From: Isoetes taiwanensis
Taxonomy: Eukaryota; Streptophyta; Lycopodiopsida; Isoetales; Isoetaceae
Direction of reading: 5' to 3'
Length of the DNA stretch: 64,000 nucleotides
Assembly (NCBI GenBank): GCA_021234155.1
Contig: JAJEKV010000028.1
Span: 3,928,567-3,992,566 of the forward strand
The position numbers were made by a program, and so were the translations under genes. Positions 10,602-23,229 of this stretch are shown one piece after another (the first letter of the stretch is position 1; the number at the start of each line of letters is the position of its first letter). The notes beneath the pieces were generated by a model. It was not told where the DNA came from. It did no database searches and saw only the letters and a list, made by a program, of their open reading frames with translations.

Positions 10602-11133
10602 AAATTGGGCGGGTGCCCAATTACAACTGCTAAGGACCACTACAACTGGGAGCAAATTGGGCGCCCGCCCAATTTCACCTGCTAAGGACAACAGGTAGCA
10701 AATTGGGCGGGTGCCCAATTTCAATTGCTAATTATCATTACTATAGGGAGCAAATTGAGCGCCCGCCCAATTTCACCTGCCAAGGACGACTACAACAGGG
10801 AGCAAATTGGGCGGGTGCCCAATTTCACCCGCTGAGGACTACTACAACAAGGAGCAAATTGGGCGGCTGCCCAATTTCAACTGCCAATGACCACTACAAC
10901 AGGGAGCAAATCGGGCGGGTGCCCAATTTCAACTGCTAAGGACCACTACAATAGGGAGCAATTTGGGCGCCCGCCCAATTTCACCTGCCAAAGACGACTA
11001 CAACAGGGAGCAAATCGGGGGGGTGCCCAATTTCACCCGCTTAAGAGCACTACTACAAGGAGCAGATTGGGCGCCCAATTTCACCCGCTAAGGACCATTA
11101 CAACAGGGAGCAAATTGGGCGCCCCCCCAATTT
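10602..11133. repeat. Palindromic tandem array 3 (52-bp period)
   Basis: Eleven copies start at 10602, 10654, 10700, 10752, 10804, 10856, 10908, 10960, 11012, 11064 and 11112. Two centre variants alternate irregularly. One is AAATTGGGCG-CC-CGCCCAATTT and the other has GGGT between AAATTGGGC and GCCCAATTT. Spacers read CACCTGCTAAGGACCACTAC and AACAGGGAGC. The array ends about 60 bp before the start of the plus-strand gene at 11191. Confidence 0.93.
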
Positions 11134-11190
11134 CAGCAGCTATAGGGACCATCTGCTACAACTTTGCTCTGGATCTGATTCATTTTTTTT

Positions 11191-13700
11191 GTGCATGATG
11201 TGTACCTATTCAAAGACGGTCGGGCAGGTGCCAAAGGAGCCATAGGAGCCAGGGAGCGATGCCATTTTAAAGACATCCCAGATGGACTTGTGAGTGTTGG
11301 TGTTGTAGCTGTGTTTGAGGGGCATCATGTTCTCTGTTGGCCTACTCCAGATGCAAGAACTTTAGGTGAGGCCCTGGGTTCCTTCATTCTCTGGAGGGAA
11401 AGTGATGTTCACGACTCCAATGTCGTGGACGTGCCATCAGCATCCAAAAGACAGCGAGTGGAAAGCAACAGAGACACTATGTCGCTAACTAGGTACACCC
11501 TGTTGGAGACTGACTGCGAAATTTTTCACTCTTGTGCTGCCATCCCTGCAGCGAAGGGATTTATATCCTTCACTGGTCCAGACAATGCAGTATGTCACCA
11601 GTTCTTGGGTATGAAGACCGTAGGAGTGTCTGTTACTGAAGACTTTCCCCCTGCGACAGAGGTGAACTTCCGGTGTCAGACGTGTTTGACAGTACCTAAA
11701 GCGGGCATGCTTTTGAGGTGGAATAATGATCTAGTTAGGGTTTGTGGGGTGAAGGTGTCAGAGATTTTAAGTGCAACACCAGTGGAACAGCATGATACGA
11801 CGTCGAGCCAGGGTAGCTCGGAGCTTGAGAAGCATCCGCAGTACGAGAAGCGTAAATACACCTTCCATTCTCGTCAGCCAAAGAAAGCATCAAAGCTTCC
11901 AAAGATAGATCGGCTAACAACCAATGAAGCCATCTTGCGGTATAGGAAGACCATGTATTGCAAACGAAGATGTTGTGAGAAATTCAGTAGGGATCAAGCT
12001 ATAAACATGTGAAAGGATTTCTTCGCCATGAAATCGAGTGACGTGACCACTTTTATGTATGATATGTTAGGCAACAATATGAAGGGTAGAAGGGTACATC
12101 GGCTAGTCTTGCAAGGCGTCAGTGTCTGTGAGAGAGCTTGGTACCTGGGTCTTGGGATTTCAAAGTCGGGGTATCTCAAGTGGAAGGCACAATTCCGCTC
12201 CGGTGCTCGAAAGGCTGAGCATGGCAATTCAGGCACGATGAAAGCACATGCGGCGACCTTGGCCTCACAGGCTATTTTTTCCATGTTTGTGAAGGAAAAT
12301 TGTGAATCCCTACCTCACCGTAGCAGGAGGAATGATGATGGGATTCGAGAAAACGTGAGGAAGTTGCCTGCTATGTTTACGAAGACCTGCATTCTCAAAG
12401 AGGTCAACACTGAAGTGATGGCACTCACAGGCAAGAAGGTGTCTCCGACAGGATTTCATAGAACGTGGAGACGTAGCTTCAAGGACGTCAGTATTGCTAA
12501 GAAGATTGCATTCTCCAAGTGTGACACTTGCGAGGTTATCCGCACGAAGCTGTTGAAGACCAAGGATGAGGCTGAAAGAAGAATATTGCATGATCAGAGA
12601 AGGGCACATAGACTAGAGCAGCAATCATGTCGCACCCAGTACTGGTCATGGAGACTGTTATCCCACAGGCATCCTCGAGACTATGTATATATCATTCACG
12701 ACAAAATGGATCAGGCAAAGACTATGATTCCAAAGTTGCTACAATTCGTGAAGTCCCTTTGGAGACTAGATAAGCTAAAGACTTCATTGACAGGTGCACT
12801 TACCCACGGCCATGGGAGAGGGTCCTATGGAAATTTTGCTTTGGATCTGTGGTCAGACGACTCCAACTTCCACGTAGGTTCCTTGAATAGTATTTTGAAA
12901 AGGTTGGAGCTGCCTAATGAGTTTGCAAGAGGCCATCTTGCATTGTCTGATCCATCAGTCCCAGATTAGGCAAGGGCCTTACGTGACACCACCGCGCTAG
13001 CGTCCAAGTTGTCGCTATCTGGCAAGAGCATCCCCGTTGCCCTCCCTCAACCGGAGGGACCCTCATTGAAGCGCCTCCCTCGCAAATTGATGTTGCAACT
13101 AGACAATGCATCTGGACAAAACAAAAATAGGTATGTATTCTCATATCTTTCATACCTTGTATATCTCGGTATTTTCGAGGAGATTGAGTTAGGTTTTATG
13201 ATGCCTGGCCATACACATGATGATATAGATGCTATGTTTGGTAATTTTTCATCTACCTTGAAGAAAGCCGAAGTGCTAACCATGCCCGAGTTGTTGTATG
13301 AATTTCATACGTGCAATCTCAACACGCCAGTGCCATATCTTGTTGATAAGGTTCCAAATTGGAAAGGTTTCATAGAAGGGTATATCCCTGATGGGAAAGA
13401 TAGATTGACTGGTCACACTGAGCCTCTGACCTTTAGATTTGCTATGAATGGTGACTGGCCTGTCATGTACCATAAGGCTCGTCCTACGTTCGTGGATTGG
13501 TTACCTGCTGCTGGAATAAGAATGTGGAAAGAAGGAGAGGATGGAAAACCCCTAATGCCATCTGGAAATCCGAAGATGTTAGCACCTAAGACCTCGGTGA
13601 AAGACATTGGTCAGCTCCGAAACAATATCCATAAGCATATCCTCCATTGGGTCGCATGCTCGACGAACAAGAAGGGCACACCAGAGACGGCCAAATATAC
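11191..13700 (+). pseudogene. DDE-like DUF7869-type protein, N-terminal and catalytic part
   Basis: One frame runs from an ATG at 11191 to 13700, broken only by TGA (12010-12012) and TAG (12967-12969). About 270 lysine-poor residues and a basic linker come first. Then come a CDTC zinc-binding-like pair (12519-12530) and HDKMDQAKT (12697 on), followed by HGHGRGSYGNFALDLWSDD, LDNASGQNKN (13099 on) and GHTHDDIDAMF (13207 on). The spaced acidic motifs (DKMD, LDN, HDDID) match, from memory, the DUF7869 family, whose RNase-H-like layout suggests a transposase. That catalytic role is inferred. The frame is cut at 13700 by an LTR element and resumes at 27715. Array 3 lies directly upstream. Confidence 0.75.
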
Positions 13701-14290
13701 TGTTAGTCCTGTGCCTCCTGGTACAGGACTATTCATGCATACGACAGACCAGGTCAAGCTCAAGGATCCTCAGTCAGCCACGGGTCAGCCATCAAAGGCT
13801 CAGCAGAAGACCAAGCATTGGACCACGCAAATCAAAGCCTGCGTCCCGTCAACAAGAGAGCCCTTCCGGACAAGTGATGACCCGTCACCGCCTTAGTGTC
13901 GGGTGTCGGGCGTGATTCTAGGCATTTAAAGAGGCACCGCCAACATTCCCGCAAATCAGGCCTCCTTCGTGAGTCGGCACCCGAGATCGATCCGAGTGTC
14001 TATATTGGGCCCAAAGGCCATTGTACTATATATATGAGTAGAGCTAGCATATGATGGCTAGATGAGTTTTGAGTCTTGTCTCCTTTCGGTTTTTCTCTCT
14101 ATGCGAGAGCTCATGTATGTTCATCATTGATATCAAGGAAGCTTATCATTTTCCTCTCATTTGTTCTTTTTTTCTTCTTCTTCTTCTCTTCTTGCAAATC
14201 CGCGTGACATAGTCCCCGGGACTCTCTGTTAGATCCACGGGTCCTCCACAGGGCTGTCTTCAGGAGTTCCCGAACCCGGACCCCAAAACA
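13701..14290 (+). repeat. 5' LTR of the 14 kb gypsy element
   Basis: This LTR is 590 bp. It holds a TATA box (CTATATATATGAG, 14026-14038) and a TTCTTCTTC pyrimidine run near 14170. It differs from the 3' LTR mostly by short changes at CG or CNG words. Confidence 0.92.
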
Positions 14291-14341
14291 CCGCCGCCGC
14301 TGCGGGTCTGCGATTCCATCCTACTTTCTTTCCCCGCCGCC

Positions 14342-15960
14342 ATGTGCGTAGAAATTTCACGCCCGGAAGAACTCCTTTCTCGAGCGGCCTCTCGCTTGGG
14401 CGCCATCGGCGTCGGGAAACTGTTTCGGCGACATGTATGGATCTGCGCTTATGACATAGAGGGAGGCCATCTTGATCTAGGGCTCGGTCGGCGCCACCAA
14501 CCCCTCGTGTCCTGTCTCGTCCCAGTTCCCCGCCCCAAGCGTGCAAACATTGCTCACAACCTCAGTCCCCTCATCACTATCAGGAGCCTTATCAGGCTCA
14601 ACCTTCTCAACCGTACTTTCATACCCCTGAACATGCCTACATCCATCATTCTTCAGGCCATACGCCTCTTCCTTCACAACCATCATCTCCCCCGGGTGGG
14701 CAAGGATATCCACACGTCTCCTTTGCGCCCTACCGGGAATATCCTTTCCCTACGTTTCCCCTTTGCCCTTCCTGTTTACAACCTTCTGGATCTCAAAACC
14801 AATGCTCCAGCTACTTCCGTTTCTCAACCGCAGTCACCCCTTCATCAGGGTCCTTCAGGCACCATGCCACATCCAACTCAACCTCAATATCCTCACTATA
14901 CTGTTCCTGTCCAGCCCAGCACTTTCACATCTACCTTTCAGACTCTGAAACTGACTTATCCCACCTTTGGCAACACGAAAGGCAAACCCTTAGACCAAAG
15001 TGCTCAGGCCCACATGGAAGAATTTGAGGCTCTAGCTGTCCTAAATGGTCATGCGCAACCTCAACTGAAATTCCACATCTTTTCCACCACCCTGCGTGGC
15101 TCTCCTCATCAATGGCTCATGTCCAACAAAAGCCATTGGAAACAAGACTGGTCAGAAATGAGAACTGCTTTTCTGTCTCATTATGGGACCACGGATGATG
15201 ATCAACTTCATCTCAAGCAACTCAATGAACTTCAACAAGAGCCCACGGAGTCTGCCCGGGATTTTGCGGATCGACTTCACATTCTGCTAAGTAAGCTCAA
15301 GGAGTACCCCACACAGAGCCAGATTTTGGTCTGGTTTCTCCAAGGACTTCCTCCAGCTATTCGACTCATGATGAATACCAAGGTCCCAAGACTTTGGAGC
15401 AGGCTATCGACCTTGTCAATCACTCGGTCAATGTTTCCTCCCGGCGTGGCTCTTCAAGAGCTCCCGTTCATTCTGTCATGGTTCCACAAACAACATTCAG
15501 CCTCAACACGCTAATCCACAGCGCAGTCAAATCTGGTGCCATATTTGCAAATACCAAGGCCATTTGGCAAATGAGTGCAACTCCACCAATGGCCCGCCTC
15601 ATTGCAAGCGATGCAACATGTGCAATCATGCCACGGAAGAGTGCACTCGCACTCATCCCACACCGTTCCGCAACAAAATGGTTTATCAAGTGCAAACCAC
15701 ACCTCAAAGAACAATCGCGACTATCGGCCACCACCACCGAGGTGCAACCCACTCAACTCTATCAACAGGAGCAAACAACGGGATCCAACCCACGTCCTCC
15801 TTTTGATCCTTCTAAAAGCTCGGTGTTATCACTTTGTCAAGAATGGGGTCATACCACCACAGCGTGTCCTCAACTTCCACAAGTTCGTGCGACTTCCTGG
15901 CACAAATCCGGACCACATCGGTCCCCTCACGCGACACCAACTCTGGATTGCTAATGGCAA
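14342..15960 (+). pseudogene. Gag with zinc knuckles (14 kb gypsy element)
   Basis: A frame from 14342 to 15514 contains the retrotransposon gag domain at about 14990-15370: MEEFEALAVLNGHAQ, IFSTTLRGSPHQWLMS, ARDFADRLHILLSKLKEYP and LVWFLQGLP. After a frame change come two CCHC knuckles, CHICKYQGHLANEC (15537-15580) and CKRCNMCNHATEEC (15604-15645). A third worn knuckle (LCQEWGHTTTACP) is near 15830. Gag builds the particle and the knuckles bind RNA. A Pro/Gln/His-rich stretch precedes the domain. Frame changes make it non-functional as read. Confidence 0.85.
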
Positions 15961-18933
15961 ACAAGGCGAGACCAGTTCTTAAGAAGCCACCAAGAGCGCC
16001 CAAGCAATCACGCTATCAACCAGCTCCGACAAATCAACCTCGGTTGGATCAACAAGCACAAGAGGAAATTTTTTCAGGCACTTAATCCCCAGTCCAGCCA
16101 TCAAATTGGGTTGGTTTAGTTTCCACGCCAGACCAAGGCATCACGTCCCTTGACCATTATTCGAATGACCGCAACCCTTTTGCAGTTGACACCATTCCTC
16201 ATGAGGACGAAAAAAAGGTTCACTTTGCACCGACTTGAGAAGCTCATGCCACATGTCATGCCAAAAAGTTCGCCAAAGCATTTTGAACCTCATGCAAGGC
16301 CTTTGAAGGCGCGACATTGGCAAATGTTCATGCCACCACCAGAGCTCAACAAAGACAAGATACACCTTCCACATCTCAACCTCCACGCTCGACGATCCCA
16401 ATATTGCTGCCGAGGTTGACTTACTCAAAAGATTTGCTTCACTACCACGCACTCCAAAGCACCGGTGGAACCAGCAGATCCTTTTTCTCATGTGCCTCTA
16501 GAACTCCAAGAGGAGCTAGCCAAGATCAAAATTCCTTTAAGCTTGGCAACCATTTTGAAACTCGTCCTGCTCTCAAGGACCGATTACCACTCCCAACTGT
16601 TTTAGTTGGGGTTACCTCTACACCCACGGTCCATGCCACGGTGGGTAATCGACAAGTCAACCATGTTCAAATAGATGGAGGTAGCGCAAGATCAATCTCA
16701 TCACGGATAAACTCCGCAAAACAAATGGGCATCACACAACTCTTTCGTGGCCCCATATGACATCAAGTTGGCTAATGGCCATATCACGCGACCTCAAGGC
16801 GCCACACCTCTTCTTCACATCAACATCGGTGATCTCCGCTTCCCCATGGAATTTGGAGTTTGGAAAGTCGCTAAGATCCAGGTGACTATGAAATGTTGGT
16901 CGGCAGACCTTTTCTCCGCCAGCAAAAGAGTATCCATTACCGGGCCACTGACCGCTTAGTCATCACCGATGGTCATCTCAATGCCACCATGGACTTGCAA
17001 ACAGCAGATCATTTGCTTGAACATGCGGAACCCTCTCTCGCATTACTACGATTCAGAAGAAGCCTTTAATATTTATCAAGTTGAGGCTCCACCATGAATC
17101 GCCTCTGTCATCCTACTCAATATGCCGCATCCTTGGGGAGAAATGACTCTTGATCAGGGACCCGTAGTGGCTTGCTTTTGACCCTTGCCTCGCCTTGCAA
17201 TCGAATCCAACGTGGTTGATCACTTTCGGATGCTGAACCTCCCGCGAACTCCTCGCGATGTACACGCCGCCATGAAGCAACCCTCTGGCTGGATGAAAAC
17301 CGAAAGCAACCCCTCTTTTCACCACGCAGTACACGATCCGGTTATGCTCCAACCTCCGCACACATTGTCCGTGATACCTGGTAATCATACCCCATATTCG
17401 GACTCGGTAAGTCGAGATTGTGGACGTGGGCAACAATCAACCCGTCGCATTCTAAGGAAATCTTAGGCTCCTTATCGTCACCAGGCCGCCAAACCGTTTC
17501 ACAAAATTCAAACACATTTTCACTCGAGTTAGAGATCTTCTGGGGAATCAACAAAAGCTTGGGGGAACTCACCATTCCTACCAAATCTGATGCACGACCA
17601 GTTTAGCAACGACAGTACCGGCTCAACCCTAATTACCGTGATCGCGTCAAGGCGGAAATTGACAAACTCCTTGCTGCAGGTTTGATCTATGAGGTCAAAC
17701 ATTCTGAATGGGTGAGCCCCATCGTCATTGCCCTCAAACACAATGGTAAGATCCGCGTCTGTGTGGACTATCGGAAACTCAATCAGGCCACGGAGCGTGA
17801 TCATTTTCCACTTCCCTTCACAGACCAGGTTCTGGAAGAGGTGGCTGGACATGAGATGTACTCCTTCATGGATGGTTTTTCTGGCTACAATCAGATCTCA
17901 ATCAAAGAATCTGATCAACTCAAGACTACTTTCACCACCCCCGTGTTCCTTTTTGCCTACAAGGTGGTTCCTTTTGGATTATCAAACTCTCCATCAACGT
18001 TTCAACGCATCATGCTCTCAGTTTTTCATGATTTCATGAAGGAAAATCCCTTCTTGCAAATTTTTCAAGATGACTTCTCTGCCAGCCTCCATGGTGACCA
18101 TTTGGATAAATTGGAACTCGTTTCCGTAAATGTGATGAGTCCCAAGATTAGTCTCAACTCGAAATGCACCTTTTAAGGCCACCGGGTGTTCCGTTAGGCC
18201 ATGTTGTCAAAGAAGCGGTATCACTACGCATCCTCGGCCAAAATCGATTTGTGTGCTCATGGCTCAAGCACCACCCAATATCAAGGGAGACACGATCTTC
18301 CCGGTAAGGTCAATTATTACTCCACCTTCATACCGGACTAGCAGCCATTGGCAGATCCCATTCATAAACTCACACGCAGTGATCAATCCACCGTGGGCTA
18401 ATCTTCTGCAGCGATGCCGCTTCCAACAACCGCTTTTGCTTTACGCCAGCACCGGGTTCTTGTTCCCGCCAATGGGACAAGCCTTTCACGCTCATACAGA
18501 TGTCTCTTTGCTATTATTGAGCCGTTTTTCAAGAATATGATGCAAAGACATCGACAAACCAACAAATCGCACGCCACTGAAAACTCAATTCATTGAAGAA
18601 CTATTCGCTTACCTGAAATGGAAGCTTTGTCTCATTTTCAGGTCCAACGCTCACATTACCTTTAAGTACCAACAAGTTCTTTGTGTGACCACCAAGCACT
18701 CCTCTATTTGATCATCAAGTCCATCACCACGGGCCGCGATTGCCGCTGGGTCCTTCTTTCTCCAAGAATTTGTTCTTTGAAATCGCTGTCTATAAGGCCG
18801 CAAAATTCCCTGCCCCTGATTATCTTTCACGATCCACGTATATCCCTCAACTGAGTCTCGCGATTTCCATGCTCAGCTCTTTAGTAACGCAACACCCTAC
18901 ATTGGTTACATGATTTTCACAGAAAGTAATACG
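15954..18933 (+). pseudogene. Pol segment copy 1: protease, reverse transcriptase, RNase H
   Basis: Protease is seen near 16600-16740 (VNHVQIDGGSARSIS, an aspartic DGG in place of the usual D-S/T-G). Reverse transcriptase runs from about 17590 to 18180, with SPIVIALKHNGKIRVCVDYR, KLNQATERDHFPLPFTDQV, FGLSNSPSTFQRIM and FQDD in place of YxDD. RNase H remnants follow to about 18850. Frameshifts occur between all of these. The unit is followed directly by a second copy that also starts ATGGCAAACAAGG. Confidence 0.82.
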
Positions 18934-21900
18934 TATGGCAAACAAGGCCCGAGACCCGTTCTTAAGAAGCCACCAAAGGCCTCGGCAATCCGCGCTATCA
19001 ACCAGCTCCGACAAATCAACCTCCGGTTGGATCAACAAGCACAAGAGAAATTTTTTGGCACTTAATCCTCCCGTCCGGCCGTCAAATTGGGTTGGTTTAG
19101 TTTCCGCACGCCGGACCAAGGCATCCGTCCCTTGACCATTATTCCGAATAGCCGCATTTGCCCTTTGCGGTTGACACCATTCCTCATGAGGGCGAAAAAA
19201 GGTTCACTTTGCACGACTTGGAGAACTCATGCCACATGTCATGCCAAAAAGTTAAGCCAAAAACATTTTGAACCTCATGCAAAAGTGGCTGAAGGCCGCA
19301 CATTGGCAAATGTTCATGCCACCACGAGCTCAACAAAGACAAGATACCCTTCCACATCTCAACCTCCGCGGCTCTCGGGCGTATCCCAATATTGCTGCGA
19401 GGTTGACTTACTCAAAGAAGTTCTTTGCTTCACTACCCCCACGCCTCCGGCACCGGTGGAACCAGCGGATCCTTTTTCTCATGTGCCTCTAGAACTCCAA
19501 GAGGCGCTAGCCAAGATCAAATTCCTTTAAGCTTGGCAACCATTTTGAAACTTCGTCACGCTCTCAAGGACCGGTTACCACTCCCAAGCTTTTTAGTTGG
19601 GGCTGTGGCTACCTCTACACCCACGGTCCATGCCCGCGGTGGGTAATCGACAAGTCAACCATGTTCAAATAGATGGAGGTAAGCGATCAATCTCATCACG
19701 GATAAACTCATAAACAAATGGGCATCACACAACTCTTTCGTGCCCCATATGACATCAAATTGGCTAATGGCCATATCCGCGGCGACCCTCAAAAGCGTCA
19801 CACCTCTTCTTCACATCAAACATTGGTGATCTCCGGCTTCCCCATGGAATTTGGAGTTTGGAAAGGCTGAAGATCGGTGACTATGAAATGTTAGTCGGAG
19901 ACCTTTTCTCGCCGGAGCCAAGAGTATCCATTCGGGCCCGCGGACGATTGGTCATCAGCGATGGTCATCTCAATGCCACCATGGACTTGCAAGCGGGCGG
20001 GGATCATTTACGTTGACAATCACGGAACCCTCTCTCGGACCTGGTTCGAAAAAGCTTCGAATATTTATCAAGTTCGGGCTCCACTACCCGAAGTGCGCCT
20101 CGTCATCCTACCGAATATCGATCCTTGGGGAGAAATGACTCTTGATCCGGGACCCGGTACGTGCTTTGCTTGACCCTTACACGGCTCCTTGCAATCGAAT
20201 CCAATGTGTTGATCACTTTTGAGATCTTGAACCTCACGCAACTCTGTTGATGTACGCGTGTCATGGAACAACCTCTGGCTGATGGCTGAGCAACCCCTCT
20301 TTTTCACCACGCCAAAGTGCCATGCATCGGTTATGCTCCAACCTCCACGCACACATTGTCCGGGGATCTTTGAAGTAATACCCCATATTCGGACTCCGGG
20401 AAGTCGAGATTGTGGGCGTGGGCAACAATCAACCTGTCGCATTCGCGCAAATCTTAGGCTCCTTATCGTCCGCGGGCCGTCAAGGCTGTTCACAAAATTC
20501 AAACACATTTTTATTTTTGAGTTAAAGATCTTGAGGGAATCAACAAAAGCTTGGGGAACTCACCATTCCTACCAAAATCGATGCTGCGACCGGTTTAGCT
20601 TAGCGGCGATGCCGGCTCAACCCTAATTGCAGTGATGGCGTCAGTCCAGGAATTGACAAACTCCTTGCTGCGGGTTTTGATCTATGAGGTCAAACATTAG
20701 GAATGGGTGAGCCCCATCGTCATTGCCCTCAAACACAATGGTAAGATCGGCGTGCAGTATTGGACTATCGGAAACTCAATCCCGAGGCCACGGGCGTGAT
20801 CATTTTCCACTTCCCTTCCCGGGACCGAGGAGTTACGGAAAGAGGTGGGCGGACATGAGATGTACTCCTTCATGGATGGTTTTACGGCTACAATCAGATC
20901 TCAATCAAAGAATCGATCAACTCAAGACTACTTTCACCACCACCGTAAAGTCTTTTTTGCCTACAAGGTGGTTCCTTTTGGATTATCAAACTCTCCATCA
21001 ACGTTTCAACGCATCATGCTCTCGGTTTTTCATGATTTCATGAAGGAAAATCCCTTCTTGCAAATTTTTTCAAGATGACTTCTCTGCCTCATTCCATGGC
21101 TGACCATTTGGATAAGTTGGAACTTCGTCTTCCAGAAATGTGATGAGTCAGGCATTAGTCTCAATCTGAGAAATGCACCTTTTGCGTCACCTCACGGTGT
21201 TACGTTGGAAGCCATGTTGTCGACAAGCGGTATCACCGAATCTGCCAAAATCGGTTATTGTGCTCAAGGCTCAAGCACCGACCAATATCGGAGACACGCT
21301 CTTTCCTGGGTAAGGTCAATTATTACTCCCACCTTCATGCACGGACTAGCGACCATTCTTAGAGATCCATTCATAAACTCCGGGTGGCGAATCCGCACAC
21401 GGGCTTGGAATTCCCGGTGGATCTTTGCTTTCAACAGGCTGAAGCTTTTTGCTTACTCGGGCACGGTTCTTGTTCCTCCTCAATGGGACAAGCCCTTTCC
21501 GTTCATGTAGATGTCACCGGTTTGCTATTGGAGCTGTTCTTTCTCAAAATATGATGCGCTGCCCGACAAACCAAATCGCTTCGCCCGGTAGAAAACTCAA
21601 TTCTGGCGGCGCCACTATTCTGCCACGGGCGTGAAGCTTTGGGTCTCATTTTCTGTGTCCAACGCTTCCGTCATTACCTTTGGGCAGTCAAATCAAGTTC
21701 TTTGTGGACCACCAAGCACTCCTCTATTTGATCAACAAGTCCACGCCCACGGGCGCATTGCTTTCGTTGGGTCCTTCTTCTCAAGAATTTGCTCCTTTTG
21801 AAATGGATTCATAAAGGCGGCTCATCTAGATCCCGGATTATCTTTCGCGCATCCACAGATGATCCCTCAACTGGAGTCTCGACGCGCCTTTCACGATGCT

Positions 21901-21950
21901 CAACTCTTTTTAGTAACGGCAACACCACATTGGTTCCATGATTTTCAGCG
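18934..21950 (+). pseudogene. Pol segment copy 2: tandem duplicate of protease-RT-RNase H
   Basis: This about 3.0 kb block repeats 15954-18933 in order and orientation. Both start ATGGCAAACAAGG and both end near TTGGTT(A/C)CATGATTTTCA. Protease is near 19590-19720 and RT near 20560-21080 (FAYKVVPFGLSNSPSTFQRIM). It differs from copy 1 by many 1-4 base indels and substitutions, often at CG-containing words. No long frame survives. Confidence 0.85.
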
Positions 21951-22109
21951 GTACCTCCCTCACGGTGCTCTTCCACCCGAAGCCGAGGCATCTCTCATAG
22001 CGACAATCCCACGTCGCCATCAATTTCTCAGAAAGGTCGCGTGACTACACCATGGTTGCGGGGACATCTCTACAAAAGGTGTAAGGACACCATCCTTCGC
22101 GTGTTCTAC

Positions 22110-23165
22110 CTCATGAAGTTCGGATATTGTTGAGAAGCTCATCAAGGGCTAGGTGGTGGTCATTTTCATGGTGACACCACGACGCATAAAATCCTTCTAG
22201 CTAGCCGGTATTATTGGCCCGTTTCTTCAAAGATGCTCCATGCGCCCGCGTGTGGCGCTTGCCCCGTGGTGGGGCGGCGACAGGCGGCTCTTCCCTTGGC
22301 AGCGGTCATACGCCACTTCCTTGACAAATGGGGAATGGACTTTGTGGGACCTATAGATCCTCTGCTAGCACACCCGTGCCGTTGTTCCGGTTCTCCCGAC
22401 ACGCTACCAAATGAAGTGGGCTTGTGCACTTCCGGACAACACCGCAGCAAAGCACAACTAGGGTCCTCTATCAACAAATTATCCGCGCAGCGATTGAACT
22501 TTACGGGAGCTGGTGGTGTGGACCGTGGGGTCCATTTCATCAATCATACTATCAAGGAGCTGGCGGATTATCTCCTGGTACATCATCACAAGAGCACACC
22601 TTACTATCCTCAAGGTAATGGTTTGGCAGAAAGCACCAACAAAACTCTGGTCACCATTCTCAAGAAAATTTGTGACGCTTCCCCGCAGTTGGCGGACAAA
22701 ACTTCCCTCTGTTCTTTGGGCCTACAATACTTGTTTCAAGATTGCTACCGTCACACTCCTTTTAAATTGGTTTATGGTCGGGAAGCTCTCATGCGGTTTG
22801 AATACATCCTTCCAACACTCCGTTTTCAACCGGCTCACGCTCATAATCCACTGCCGCACTCAAAGAAAGGGTCTATCAATTAGAACAGTTGGATGAACTT
22901 GAAGGGATGCTTATATTCGTGTTCTTCATGGACAAATGGCAAAAATCTTTACATGACAAACGTCCAAGACAAAAACATTTAAAGAAGGCGATTTGGTTCT
23001 TCTTTATGATTCCGTGTACAAAAATTTTCCTGGTAAACTCAAGTTTAAAAGCCCTTATCAAATTGTTCAAGTGGTTAGACCCACATTTTCCAAGCTGGCG
23101 AGTTAGATGGCACTCCATTACCTACCTTGGTTAATGGTTTTCGTCTCAAAACATTTCATCACACG
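22110..23165 (+). pseudogene. Integrase of the 14 kb gypsy element
   Basis: A worn HHCC finger is seen around 22130-22260 (AHQGLGGGHFHG ... ACGACP). The catalytic core follows with WGMDFVGPI (first Asp, near 22330), DRGVHFINHTIKELA (second Asp region, near 22515) and YYPQGNGLAESTNK (Glu, near 22625). A C-terminal part at about 22960-23165 contains FKEGDLVLLYDSVYKNFPGKLKFKSPYQIVQVV over shifted frames. Integrase joins element DNA to the chromosome. It appears once, downstream of the duplicated RT block, and is frameshifted. Confidence 0.85.
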
Positions 23166-23229
23166 TAAAGCGAAAAATCAACAAACAGATCTGGGCCAAG
23201 AAGCAAACACCACGTAAAAGTGACTAGAA

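Noticed and set aside
6463-11133. CRISPR-like look of repeat plus spacer arrays
   Set aside because: The host is a plant nucleus, no cas genes exist, spacers are shared within each array and periods reach 73 bp. They are palindromic tandem arrays.
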